Positions 9,088-17,225 of a stretch of DNA of 64,000 nucleotides are shown here, one piece after another. Origin of the DNA: JAOUEA01 sp963762075. Lineage in GTDB: Bacteria; Actinomycetota; UBA4738; HRBIN12. Each line of letters begins with the position of its first letter. Positions within the stretch are counted from its first letter, which is position 1. A program made the translations under genes and the position numbers. The stretch lies in the NCBI GenBank assembly GCA_963762075.1, contig CAVXJC010000008.1, forward strand, positions 124,001-188,000, read 5' to 3'. A model generated the notes under the pieces. That model saw nothing but the letters and a program-made list of their open reading frames with translations, made no database searches and was not told where the DNA came from.

Positions 9088-9142
9088 GGCCGGGCGATGA
9101 TAGTCCTCGCCCTGTGGAGCGAGCGTGCAGGAGGATGGATCC

Positions 9143-9673
9143 GTGCGTCGACGCAACGCAGTCTTGCCCTCGCTCCTGCTGGCCTCGCTCTCGGTCGTCG
9201 TTCTCGCACATCCAGCGGCGGCCGCGCTGTGTGCCACATGGGACCCACCAGCGCCAGGGGTTGTGGGAGCCCCCGCGTCCGTCTCGTTCCGCACGTCCGT
9301 TCCTGTTGCGACGACCGGCGACGACTACGTCCTCGAGCCGCACGCCTTCCGCGACTACCCGTTCCGGGTGCGAGCCCTCTCACCGGATGGGGCTGCGTCG
9401 AATGTGAGCATGTCCCCCGATTCCGTCGACGATCGGGTGTGGAGGGGCAGCCTCACACCCGATGTGCAAGGTCGTTGGACGCTGATCATCACCAACATGC
9501 AAGGGTCCGACACCGCGTGCTACACGCACGCCGTCCTCGTCGTGCACGGGGAGGCAGGCGATCGAACTCCCACGTACATCACTGTCGGAGTCGTCATGGT
9601 CCTCGGGGGCATCGCCGGCTTCACGTTGTTTTCGGAGGCGCGCGTCGGCGACGCGTCGTGTGAGTCGGACTGA
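9143..9673 (+). CDS. Secreted or membrane-anchored protein of unknown function
   Basis: A 176-residue protein with an N-terminal Sec signal (RRRNAVLPSLLLASLSVVVLAHPAAAA), an extracellular beta-rich domain of about 110 residues with two Cys that could pair, and a C-terminal membrane helix (about 143-162) with a short acidic cytoplasmic tail. The beta domain (WDPPAPGVVGAPASVSFRTSVPV, GRWTLIITNMQG) resembles Ig-like or CopC-like folds, but I cannot assign a family. GTG 9143 is chosen because AGGAGG lies 8 bases upstream; the GTG at 9125 has no such site. Confidence 0.6.
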   Translation: MRRRNAVLPSLLLASLSVVVLAHPAAAALCATWDPPAPGVVGAPASVSFRTSVPVATTGDDYVLEPHAFRDYPFRVRALSPDGAASNVSMSPDSVDDRVWRGSLTPDVQGRWTLIITNMQGSDTACYTHAVLVVHGEAGDRTPTYITVGVVMVLGGIAGFTLFSEARVGDASCESD

Positions 9674-9714
9674 CTGAAAACGACTCAGCGCACAGATGCA
9701 ACCCGTGTTGCGTT

Positions 9715-9745
9715 ACCCCTCCGCGAACTGCGGCCCGAGAGGGGT
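9715..9745. terminator. Bipartite hairpin between convergent genes
   Basis: ACCCCT (9715-9720) pairs with AGGGGT (9740-9745), and inside it CCGC (9721-9724) pairs with GCGG (9730-9733) around GAACT. A second stem, TGAGTCG/CGACTCA, lies at 9661-9687. No U-tract follows. The position between two convergent genes suggests a bidirectional terminator. Confidence 0.4.
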
Positions 9746-9793
9746 GTCGAGCGTGTTCGTGACGACACGCGGGGTCCGCATGACCCGAGATCT

Positions 9794-10894
9794 CTATCCG
9801 GCGAGTTGCTCGGCGAGGTCGACGACACGCGCGTATGGACCAACACCGCCGCCTCCGAACACGAGCGTGGTCACGAGGCGGAAGATCACGGCCCTGACGA
9901 ACAACTGCGGGAACTCATCGAGATGCTCGGTCGCCGTGAGGAGGGGTGCTGGTTCCGCGTTCGCCCAACAGATCGCGTCGGCGACGACGACCGCGCTCGC
10001 GAAGCCGGCAGGTCGCCAATACACGGCGAGATCGATCACCGCCGGCGACAGCTCGTCGTGGAACAGCACGTTCTCGGTGAGGTCTCCGTGGATCGCCTGC
10101 GACGGTAGTTCGACCGGGCGCCTGATCGTCGAGAGCCGCTCGAGGAACCCATGCGCCACGGGTGATTCGCCCTCACCCCACGCCACACGATCGCCGATCG
10201 CCCATGGATGCGTGCGTGCTCGGAGGAACGGTGGTTGCGGGAGGTGTCGCATCGCTGCATGGAGCCGCTCACACACGGCGAGCGTCTCTTGCCAGCGAGG
10301 TGCGGTCGGATGATCTCCCGCGAGCCACGTCTGTGCGCACAGCCCGTCGACGACCCATCGCCCGTCGGGAGCCGGTACCGGCAACGCGAGTCGGAAGCCG
10401 TCTTCGCGGACCGTGAGAAGGTGTGCGCCGAGCCACGACCACTCTTCCTCACTGGGGGCCTGCCTGAAGACGAGGTCGCCGACCCGCCACGCCGGCCCTT
10501 CGCCACCTGATAGCCGGACCGGGTCACCGGTCGCCGCGAACGAAGCGAACACCTCGCGACGACGCCGATCAGCTTCTGCGGCGGCGACACGCTGCCGAGA
10601 TCGCTCCACGGCCGCCTCCCACTGGAGACCGACCATCCAGCCGAGCTCGACGCCCACGATCGCCGGAAGGATCCAGATCGGATCGATGAGCAGCCATGCC
10701 GGGATGGCGGCGAGCGCCCAGCTCGCGAGCCGGACTTGCCATGCGACGTGCGACCGACCATACGCTCTGCGACGCAGAGCGCCCGCGACCTTCGCCGCGT
10801 GAGTGAGAGCCGGAAACCGGACCGGCCGGAGATACGAGAACGGCTCTCCCGCCTCGTCGTAGCCGTCCGGGGGTCGGCGCCTGCTGGCCCTCAT
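9794..10894 (-). CDS. Phosphotransferase-like protein (APH/TIGR02569-like) with N-terminal membrane region
   Basis: A 366-residue protein. Residues about 1-110 are basic with two hydrophobic segments (WQVRLASWALAAIPAWLLI and WILPAIVGVELGWMVGLQW). Residues 115-366 resemble the actinobacterial aminoglycoside-phosphotransferase-like family: FAATGDPVRLSGGEGPAWRVGDLVFRQ, catalytic-loop-like IHGDLTENVLF, and AVIDLAVYWRP. In kinases of this fold the HGD and xxDxx motifs hold catalysis and metal binding. The start at 10894 forms an ATGA overlap with the tryptophan dioxygenase stop, so the two are translated together. The fusion of a membrane anchor to this kinase-like fold is unusual. Confidence 0.68.
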   Translation of the reverse strand: MRASRRRPPDGYDEAGEPFSYLRPVRFPALTHAAKVAGALRRRAYGRSHVAWQVRLASWALAAIPAWLLIDPIWILPAIVGVELGWMVGLQWEAAVERSRQRVAAAEADRRRREVFASFAATGDPVRLSGGEGPAWRVGDLVFRQAPSEEEWSWLGAHLLTVREDGFRLALPVPAPDGRWVVDGLCAQTWLAGDHPTAPRWQETLAVCERLHAAMRHLPQPPFLRARTHPWAIGDRVAWGEGESPVAHGFLERLSTIRRPVELPSQAIHGDLTENVLFHDELSPAVIDLAVYWRPAGFASAVVVADAICWANAEPAPLLTATEHLDEFPQLFVRAVIFRLVTTLVFGGGGVGPYARVVDLAEQLAG

Positions 10895-11700
10895 AGGCGG
10901 CTGCGCAGCCCCCAGAGCTCGGGGAAGCAGCGCTTGTCGAGGGTCGAGCGGAGGTAGCCGACGCCGCTCGAGCCGCCCGTGCCGCGCTTCGCGCCGATCT
11001 CGCGCTCCACCATGAGCACGTGAAGGAACCGCCACTGCGCGAGGGTCTCGTCGTGATCCATGAGCCCTTCGCTCACGGCGAACACCTCGCCACGCTCCCT
11101 CGCCATCGCCACGAGCGACGCGGCGCGAGCCTCGGCGTCGTCGTCGGGCATCGGGAAGCCGTGCGTCTGCATCATCGCGACGAACCCGTCCCACATGGTC
11201 GTCTCACGCAGCCTCCGCTCGAGCCGATCGCGCTCAGCGGAATCGGTCGCGAGGTCGTCGAGGAACCGCTCGTCCTTCAGCCCGCTCAAGAATTCCATCT
11301 CGCGGAACTGCGCCGACTGGAAACCGCTCGCGGGCGTGAGCACGGCCCTGAACTCGAGGAAGTCCTGCGGCGCCATGGTCTGGAGCACCTGGATGTGCTC
11401 GATCAGCACCCGCTCGATCGACCGCACCCTGGCGAGGAGATGTCGCGCCCGCCCGGTGCGATCGGCGACCATCGCGTCGCGCGCAGCTTCCAGCTCGAAC
11501 AGCAGCTGTTTGAACCAGAGCTCGTATGCCTGGTGCACCACGATGAAGAGCAGCTCGTCGTGCACGGCAGGGTCGGATCGAAGCTCCTGCAACGACAAGA
11601 GCTCGGGGATCTTGAGGTAGGAGCCGTACGTGAGCAGACCCTCGTCTGTCTCGTCGGTGAGTCGTCCGAACCGTCGTTCCTGTCGCTCGCCATCGGTCAT
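10891..11700 (-). CDS. kynA: Tryptophan 2,3-dioxygenase
   Basis: A 269-residue heme enzyme that opens the tryptophan indole ring to give N-formylkynurenine. Conserved segments are LTYGSYLKIPELLSLQ, FIVVHQAYELWFKQLLFEL with the distal His56, FLEFRAVLTPASGFQSAQFRE, and RFLHVLMVEREIGAKRGTGGSSGVGYL, which holds the proximal heme His and the substrate-binding loop. Length fits bacterial KynA. ATG 11700 is 6 bases after TACCGT, so the mRNA looks leaderless. The phosphotransferase-like gene is coupled downstream. No kynB or kynU is seen in the window. Confidence 0.95.
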   Translation of the reverse strand: MTDGERQERRFGRLTDETDEGLLTYGSYLKIPELLSLQELRSDPAVHDELLFIVVHQAYELWFKQLLFELEAARDAMVADRTGRARHLLARVRSIERVLIEHIQVLQTMAPQDFLEFRAVLTPASGFQSAQFREMEFLSGLKDERFLDDLATDSAERDRLERRLRETTMWDGFVAMMQTHGFPMPDDDAEARAASLVAMARERGEVFAVSEGLMDHDETLAQWRFLHVLMVEREIGAKRGTGGSSGVGYLRSTLDKRCFPELWGLRSRL

Positions 11701-11775
11701 GCGAGCACGGTAGGAAGGCACGGCATCGGGGTCAAACCCTTCCGACGTTCGAGCTCGGCGTGTGAACATGTCGGC

Positions 11776-13107
11776 ATGACCGGTGATGCAGCGACCCCCA
11801 CCCCGAGCCACACGCTCGGTACCGAGCTGCCCGACGGGGTGCGATTCGTCGGGCGCGAGGGCGTCGTGACGCCGAACTGGCTGGGCGACGATCACCCCGT
11901 CGACGCGGACCTCGACGCATGCGTGGCCTGCGGCCTGTGCTTGCCGCACTGCCCGACGTACAGGCTCACCGGCGAGGAATCGGCATCGCCCCGCGGTCGT
12001 ATCGCCGCGATGCGCGCGGTCGCCGACGGCATCGCCGATGTCGACGACACGTTCGCCACGTTCATGGACCTCTGCCTCGTCTGCCGGGCGTGCGAGGACG
12101 TCTGCCCGTCGCACGTGCCGTTCGGGCGAATGATGGAACACGCGCGCACCGAGGTGGAACCGAACCGCGGGGCGGGGACGAACCTGCTTCGCTGGCTCGG
12201 TCTCGACGTCGTGCTCCCTCACCCGGGGCTGATCAGGGTGGCGGCCGCGCTGCAACCGGTGGTCAGGCCGTTCATGCCGCGGCGGATCCGGGCGACAGTA
12301 CCGAAGAGCGCGTCAGCGTTCGCGCGGCTTCCGCGCGTCACAGAACCGGGGGCCGTCGGCACGGTTCGGGGCACGGTCGCGCTGCTCTCCGGATGCGTGC
12401 AGGACCGCTGGTTCCACCAGGTGAATGTCGCGACGATCCGGGTGCTCGCACGAAGCGGCTGGCGCGTCACGGTGCCTCGCGACCAGCGGTGTTGCGGAGC
12501 GTTGCAGGCGCACAACGGACGGCTCGAGACCGCTAGACGGCTCGCACGTCGGAACGCTCGAGCCTTCGCCGGCGCCGACCACGTCGTGGCCAACGCGGCG
12601 GGGTGCAGCGCGCACATGCGTTCCTACCCCGAGCTCGACACGGATGCGTCGTTGCCGGTACGTGACGTGATGGCGTTCCTCTACGACGAAGGGGTTGGCG
12701 ACGTGCCGCTGGGCGCGATCGACATCGAGCATGTCGCCTACCACGACGCCTGTCACGCCCTTCGCGCGCAGGGCATCCACACGCAGCCGCGGGCTCTGCT
12801 GGGCGCGATCCCGGGGTTGCAGGTCGTCGAGATCGCAAACGGCGACCGGTGCTGCGGGGCCGCCGGTCTCTACAACGTGACCGAGCCGGAGCTCGCCGGG
12901 CGACTGCAACGCGAGAAGGCCGAGGCGGTGCGCGCGACGGGCGCATCGGTGATCGCGAGCGCCAACCCCGGTTGCACCATGCAGCTTCGCGCGGGCCTCG
13001 CCGAACTCGGAACCCAGGTGCGCGTCGTGCACCCGATCGAGTTGCTCGAGGCGGCGATGACATCGGGGGCGGCCGACGCGTTCGCCCATGGGAGGACGGA
13101 CGAGTGA
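11776..13107 (+). CDS. glcF: Glycolate oxidase iron-sulfur subunit GlcF
   Basis: A 443-residue Fe-S protein. Two N-terminal ferredoxin clusters read CVACGLCLPHCP and CLVCRACEDVCP. Two C-terminal cysteine-rich (CCG) domains carry RCCGALQAHNG and RCCGAAGLYN, as in GlcF and heterodisulfide reductase D. It should accept electrons from GlcD/GlcE and pass them to the quinone pool at the membrane. ATG 11776 is the only in-frame start near the domain. It is separated from glcD-glcE by 7.7 kb. The stop overlaps the RDD gene start (GTGA). Confidence 0.9.
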   Translation: MTGDAATPTPSHTLGTELPDGVRFVGREGVVTPNWLGDDHPVDADLDACVACGLCLPHCPTYRLTGEESASPRGRIAAMRAVADGIADVDDTFATFMDLCLVCRACEDVCPSHVPFGRMMEHARTEVEPNRGAGTNLLRWLGLDVVLPHPGLIRVAAALQPVVRPFMPRRIRATVPKSASAFARLPRVTEPGAVGTVRGTVALLSGCVQDRWFHQVNVATIRVLARSGWRVTVPRDQRCCGALQAHNGRLETARRLARRNARAFAGADHVVANAAGCSAHMRSYPELDTDASLPVRDVMAFLYDEGVGDVPLGAIDIEHVAYHDACHALRAQGIHTQPRALLGAIPGLQVVEIANGDRCCGAAGLYNVTEPELAGRLQREKAEAVRATGASVIASANPGCTMQLRAGLAELGTQVRVVHPIELLEAAMTSGAADAFAHGRTDE

Positions 13108-13649
13108 GCTACATCGGTCTCGGACGTCGCTTCATCGCGTGGCTCATCGACGTACTGATCACCGGGCTCGCCTGGGTGCCGTTCGCCGATATCGATTCGG
13201 GCAACGGCGTCTACTCGATCTCGTGGCGGGGCATGGACTTCGCCGTGCCGGTGCTGATCACCTTCGTCTACTTCGTGCTGCTCGAAGGAGTCGCCGGTGC
13301 CACGATCGGAAAGTTCGTGCTCGGCATCCGAGTGCGGGGGGCCGACGGCTCGCGGATCGGCGTGGGCGCCGCGGCGGTCCGCAACCTGGCTCGCGCGGTC
13401 GACGCGTTCCCGTACGTGATCCCGTACCTGGTCGGGGCGATCGCCGTGCGCAGCTCGGACACGAAGCAACGGCTCGGAGACCGCTGGGCAAAGACCGTGG
13501 TGATCCTCGTGGGCACCGACGCGAACGCTTCCGGCGAGGTGAGCGAGCCGTTGGCGACGGCCGCGCTCGACGAGTCCGGGCTTCCCTCGCCGCCGCCAGG
13601 TGAGCCTCCGGCCGATGAAGCCGGGCTTCTTCCCCCGCCACCTCCGTGA
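13104..13649 (+). CDS. RDD-family membrane protein
   Basis: A 181-residue protein with an RDD domain: YIGLGRRFIAWLIDVLITGL holds the Arg-Asp pair, followed by a hydrophobic helix at about 50-70, GATIGKFVLGIRVRGADG, and RLGDRWAKTVVI. Three membrane helices are likely. The last 40 residues are Pro/Ala/Glu-rich and ends PPPPP. RDD proteins are thought to move small ions or solutes, but no role is proven here. GTG 13104 overlaps the glcF stop and has GGAGG upstream. Confidence 0.85.
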   Translation: MSYIGLGRRFIAWLIDVLITGLAWVPFADIDSGNGVYSISWRGMDFAVPVLITFVYFVLLEGVAGATIGKFVLGIRVRGADGSRIGVGAAAVRNLARAVDAFPYVIPYLVGAIAVRSSDTKQRLGDRWAKTVVILVGTDANASGEVSEPLATAALDESGLPSPPPGEPPADEAGLLPPPPP

Positions 13650-13668
13650 ATCGTCGCTCTCGCGAACG

Positions 13669-14175
13669 CTACCAGCGCGGATCGCGCGACCCGAGCGCCG
13701 CACGGCCGGTGCATTCGGTCCCCGACCCGTACAGCGGATCCTCACGTCCCACGACGAGCTTCAAGTAGAAGCACGCATCGGGGCGCACGCTCACAGCCGC
13801 AGCCCAGGTGGTGGCATCGGCGTAGACGCTGACCTCGCCGAGGCCGGCCGATGGGTCGTCGGCTCCGACCACCGAGAGCGCGCCGTCGTCGAGACCCGCC
13901 TCGTCGAGCATCGCCGCGCCCGCCTCCTCGAAGCTTCCGGCGCGGGAAACCACCGATCGAGCCGCCTGTTCGGCAACCCGCAGATCGTGCTGCGCGCGAC
14001 CGATGGTGTCCGCCACTCCTCGATTGGCGAAGATCTCCACGACGAGGATGGCGCTCGCCGCCACGATCGTGGCGAGCACGATCCAGAACCCGCGACCGGC
14101 GCGCCGCGGCCCCGCACCGGGCTCGGGACCGAGCTCCCGGTCGTAGGACTCGATGATCTCGTCGTCGTCACGCAT
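13669..14175 (-). CDS. Single-pass exported protein, paralogue of 37884-38459 (unnamed family)
   Basis: A 168-residue protein: acidic cytoplasmic tail (1-28), one membrane helix (29-50), a helical stalk (about 50-85), then a compact extracellular domain. The C-terminal 35 residues have CFYLKLVVG, then YGSGTECTG and DPRW, and align with the paralogue near 38 kb, which has CYLLRVASG, YGTGESCTG and DPSW. Both keep two Cys that could form a disulfide, and both end with W at the stop. The N-terminal helix plus stalk layout recalls type IV pilin-like proteins, but no prepilin cleavage motif is seen. Family unknown to me. Confidence 0.65.
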   Translation of the reverse strand: MRDDDEIIESYDRELGPEPGAGPRRAGRGFWIVLATIVAASAILVVEIFANRGVADTIGRAQHDLRVAEQAARSVVSRAGSFEEAGAAMLDEAGLDDGALSVVGADDPSAGLGEVSVYADATTWAAAVSVRPDACFYLKLVVGREDPLYGSGTECTGRAALGSRDPRW

Positions 14176-14190
14176 CGTCGGGCCGCAAGC

Positions 14191-15384
14191 CTATCCCCCG
14201 AGCGTGGCTGCGAGGTGCTCCAGGCTCTCCAGGTTGTGACCCGAGAGGAACACGTCGACGCTCGGCAGCGCCGCCGCCATGCCGCGGGCGAGCGGCTCGT
14301 ACCTCGGGGAGCCCTTCAACGGGTTCACCCAGATCACCTGGTGGGCGAGACGGCGAAGGCGAGCCATCTGCGTGCTGAGCAGGACAGGGTCGCCGCGCTC
14401 GAGCCCGTCGGAACAGAACACGACGACCGCCCCACGCAGCGCGGCTCGCTGGCTCCAGCCGTCGAGCAACGTCTTCAGCGACTCACCGATGCGGGTGCCG
14501 CCCTCCCAGTCCTCGACCTGGTGCCCGATCTCGCGGAGCGCGCGATCGGGGTCCTTGGTGCGCAGCGTGCGCGTCACGCGCGTGAGTCTCGTGCCGAACA
14601 CGAACGTCTCGACCCTGCGTCCGGCGGCCATCGCGGCGTACGCGAACTGCATCAGCGCGCGTGAGTACGGCGCCATCGAGCCGCTGATGTCGAGGATGAG
14701 CACCAGCGGACGGCGCCGTGCCGAGCGTGCGCGCCACGCCCGATCGAACGGCTCACCCTGCGTGCGCAGCGATCGACGCAGCGTGCGTCGCAGATCGAAC
14801 CGATCCCCTTTGGAAGCCGGCCGAGCCCGCCGGGTGCGTTCTACCGGCACACGGAGGCGCAGCGACCTGATCAGCGCCGCGACATGCCCGCGTTCCTCGT
14901 CGGTGAGCTCGCCGAAGGACTTCGATCGAAGCACCTCGGCACCGCTCGCCACGATGCGGATCGACGACTCTTCGTCGGGATCGACCTCGTCGTCATCACC
15001 GGCCCCGCGCCATCCCGCGGCGGTCTGACCCACACGCACCTCGAGGTCGTCGGGCTGCTCTCCCCATACCTCGTGCGGCTCAGGCTCGGCGGAGGGAAGG
15101 TTGAGCTCGACCCGCAGGTCGTCGGTCGAGCGAAGCGATCGGTACCACTCGTCGAACGCTTCGTCGTAGGGCTCGAGATCGTCGCGTCGCGCGATCATGC
15201 TCGTCCTTCCGGCCCAGTAGAGCGTCTCGCGATCGGCGAGGCCGAGCGCGCTCACCGCCCGCGCGAAGGTCAAGATGCGCCCCGTTCCGACCGGCAGTCC
15301 TCGCGCTCGCAGATCGCGGCCGAACGCGATGAGTGGAGGAAGCGGCCCGCCGGGCGGACGCGAGCGATCGGAACGCTCAACCAT
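14191..15384 (-). CDS. coxE: VWA-domain protein, CoxE type
   Basis: A 397-residue protein. A helical N-terminal region (FGRDLRARGLPVGTGRILTFARAV) typical of CoxE proteins precedes a von Willebrand A domain from about residue 220. There the MIDAS motif is DISGSM, followed by ETFVFGTRLTRVT and FCSDGLERGD. CoxE works with the AAA+ protein CoxD to mature molybdenum CO-dehydrogenase-type enzymes; related VWA/MoxR pairs serve other metalloenzymes. It overlaps the MoxR gene by 8 bp. The coxSLM genes lie 3-8 kb away on the same strand, so this role is plausible. Confidence 0.83.
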   Translation of the reverse strand: MVERSDRSRPPGGPLPPLIAFGRDLRARGLPVGTGRILTFARAVSALGLADRETLYWAGRTSMIARRDDLEPYDEAFDEWYRSLRSTDDLRVELNLPSAEPEPHEVWGEQPDDLEVRVGQTAAGWRGAGDDDEVDPDEESSIRIVASGAEVLRSKSFGELTDEERGHVAALIRSLRLRVPVERTRRARPASKGDRFDLRRTLRRSLRTQGEPFDRAWRARSARRRPLVLILDISGSMAPYSRALMQFAYAAMAAGRRVETFVFGTRLTRVTRTLRTKDPDRALREIGHQVEDWEGGTRIGESLKTLLDGWSQRAALRGAVVVFCSDGLERGDPVLLSTQMARLRRLAHQVIWVNPLKGSPRYEPLARGMAAALPSVDVFLSGHNLESLEHLAATLGG

Positions 15385-16255
15385 CGCCGCCGACGACCCG
15401 GGCGAGCTGCCCAGCGACGAGCTCCTGATCCTCGTGATCCTTCACGACCGCGCCGAGGGTGTCGGCGGCGAGGGGTTCGTTGAGCCCGTCGGCCCCGAGG
15501 AAGGCGAGCGCGTTCGCCCAGTCGATCGTCTCGGCCACCCCGGGCAACTTCGCCAGGTCGAGCTCGCGCAGACGCGCGACGGCCTCGGCGACATCGCGCG
15601 CGAGCGACTCGCTCACGTGCGGCGCTCGCGCTCGAACGATCGCGACCTCACGATCGAGCTGCGGATGGTCGATCCAGTGATACAAGCAGCGCCGCTTCAG
15701 CGCGTCGTGCAGCTCGCGTGTGCGGTTCGACGTGACGATCACGGCCGGTGGGGTCTCGGCGGCCACCCGCCCGACCTCGGGCACCGTCACGGCGAACTCA
15801 CTCAAGATCTCGAGCAGAAAGGCCTCGAACTCGTCGTCGGCACGATCGAGCTCGTCGACGAGCAGCACGGCCCGGTCACCCGCGCGGATCGCCGCCAGCA
15901 GCGGCCGTTCGACGAGGAACTCCTCACCGAACAGATCCTCGACATGGGTCGCCGCGTCTGCGGCGTCCATCGCGCGCACGGCGATCAGCTGACGGGAGTA
16001 GTTCCACTCGTACAGCGCCTGCGACGCGTCGATGCCCTCGTAGCACTGCAGCCGGATCAGGTCGCGACCGAGCAGCGTGGCGAGGGTCTTCGCCACCTCG
16101 GTCTTGCCGACGCCGGCCTCGCCCTCGAGCAGCAGGGGTTTGCCGAGCGAGAGCGAGAGGTAGATCGCGGTCGCGAGCCCACGGTCGGCAAGATAGGAAT
16201 GCTCGCCGAGCGCCGACTGCAGTTCGTCGACCGATCCGAACGGGAAGCCGGGCAT
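15377..16255 (-). CDS. coxD: MoxR-type AAA+ ATPase, CoxD-like
   Basis: A 292-residue AAA+ protein. Walker A is GEAGVGKT near residue 45, Walker B is AVLLVDELDRAD, and the sensor region is VIVTSNRTRELHDALKRRC. RCLYHWIDHPQLDREVAIV is typical of the MoxR branch that includes CoxD. It probably acts as a chaperone with the downstream VWA protein. ATG 16255 lies 7 bases after TACGAT, matching the leaderless promoter pattern. In Oligotropha CoxD is needed to build the [CuSMoO2] centre, which form II enzymes are not known to have. Confidence 0.88.
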   Translation of the reverse strand: MPGFPFGSVDELQSALGEHSYLADRGLATAIYLSLSLGKPLLLEGEAGVGKTEVAKTLATLLGRDLIRLQCYEGIDASQALYEWNYSRQLIAVRAMDAADAATHVEDLFGEEFLVERPLLAAIRAGDRAVLLVDELDRADDEFEAFLLEILSEFAVTVPEVGRVAAETPPAVIVTSNRTRELHDALKRRCLYHWIDHPQLDREVAIVRARAPHVSESLARDVAEAVARLRELDLAKLPGVAETIDWANALAFLGADGLNEPLAADTLGAVVKDHEDQELVAGQLARVVGGDG

Positions 16256-16309
16256 GCGCCAAATCGTACCGGCGGCGCAGGGTTCCCACAGTCGGAAGTG
16301 AGCCTGCTC

Positions 16310-17185
16310 TCAGCCGCCGACGCCGTCGGCCGGGCCGGCGCCCGTCGTCGGAACGGGAACGCGGATGCCTCGCTCCGACAACCGTCGCTGGATTCGCTCG
16401 CGCAACAGGCGTTCCACGTCGAGCCGCTTGGAAGGCCGCGTCTCCGCGGTGATGCGCACTTCCTGGGCGATGTCGGCCATGCGCTCGATGCCGAGCACGC
16501 TCGGACCGTCACGGACCCAGTCCTGCAGCGAGCGATCGCGGCGCAGCTCGTCGAAGAGATCCTCGAGTACCTCGCGCACTTCGTTCACGTCCTGGTCATA
16601 GCCCACCCGGACGTCGACGATCGCTCGCGCCCAGCCTTTGGACTTGTTGCTGACGACCTGGATGTTCCCGTTCGGCACGATGTGCAGCGTGCCGTCGAAG
16701 GCTCGAAGCGAGGTCACCCGAAGCGTCAATGCCTCGATCCGTCCGGACACGGGATTCGCGGTTGTCTGCATCTCGACGACGTCTCCGACGCCGAATTGGT
16801 TCTCGAGCAATATGAAGAACCCGGAGAGGGTGTCACGAACGACGCTCTGCGCGCCGAACCCGAGCGCGACACCGACCACTCCGGCGCTCGCGAGCAACGG
16901 GGCGAGGTTCACACTGAGCTCATCGAGGATCATCAAGGCGGCGAGCGTCCAGATGACGACGATCGTCGTTGCCGAGAGGGCGTGGGTCAGGGTGGTCGCG
17001 CGTTGCAAGTTGACGACCTGTGTGACGCTGGGCGACCCCTCGAGCTTGCGCTGGAAACGTCGCACAAGCAGTCGCGCGATCAACGTGACCACGATCGCCA
17101 CGATGAGGATCGCGAGGATCGGGATGCCGTGGGCGGACATCCACTCCGCGAACGACAGGTTCCGGGCGTTGAGTCGCTCTTCCAT
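16310..17185 (-). CDS. MscS-family mechanosensitive ion channel
   Basis: A 291-residue membrane protein with three hydrophobic segments, then the MscS pore helix and beta domain: SAGVVGVALGFGAQSVVRDTLSGFFILLENQFGVGDVVEM. The Gly/Ala-rich TM3, the VPNGNIQVVSN segment and the C-terminal alpha/beta domain are diagnostic. Such channels release solutes under hypo-osmotic shock. ATG 17185 is preferred over the TTG at 17197. It stands alone between coxD and the sigma-factor gene. Confidence 0.92.
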   Translation of the reverse strand: MEERLNARNLSFAEWMSAHGIPILAILIVAIVVTLIARLLVRRFQRKLEGSPSVTQVVNLQRATTLTHALSATTIVVIWTLAALMILDELSVNLAPLLASAGVVGVALGFGAQSVVRDTLSGFFILLENQFGVGDVVEMQTTANPVSGRIEALTLRVTSLRAFDGTLHIVPNGNIQVVSNKSKGWARAIVDVRVGYDQDVNEVREVLEDLFDELRRDRSLQDWVRDGPSVLGIERMADIAQEVRITAETRPSKRLDVERLLRERIQRRLSERGIRVPVPTTGAGPADGVGG

Positions 17186-17225
17186 CGCCCTATTCAATGT
17201 GGGCGGCCTCGGAGCGTCAAAGACT

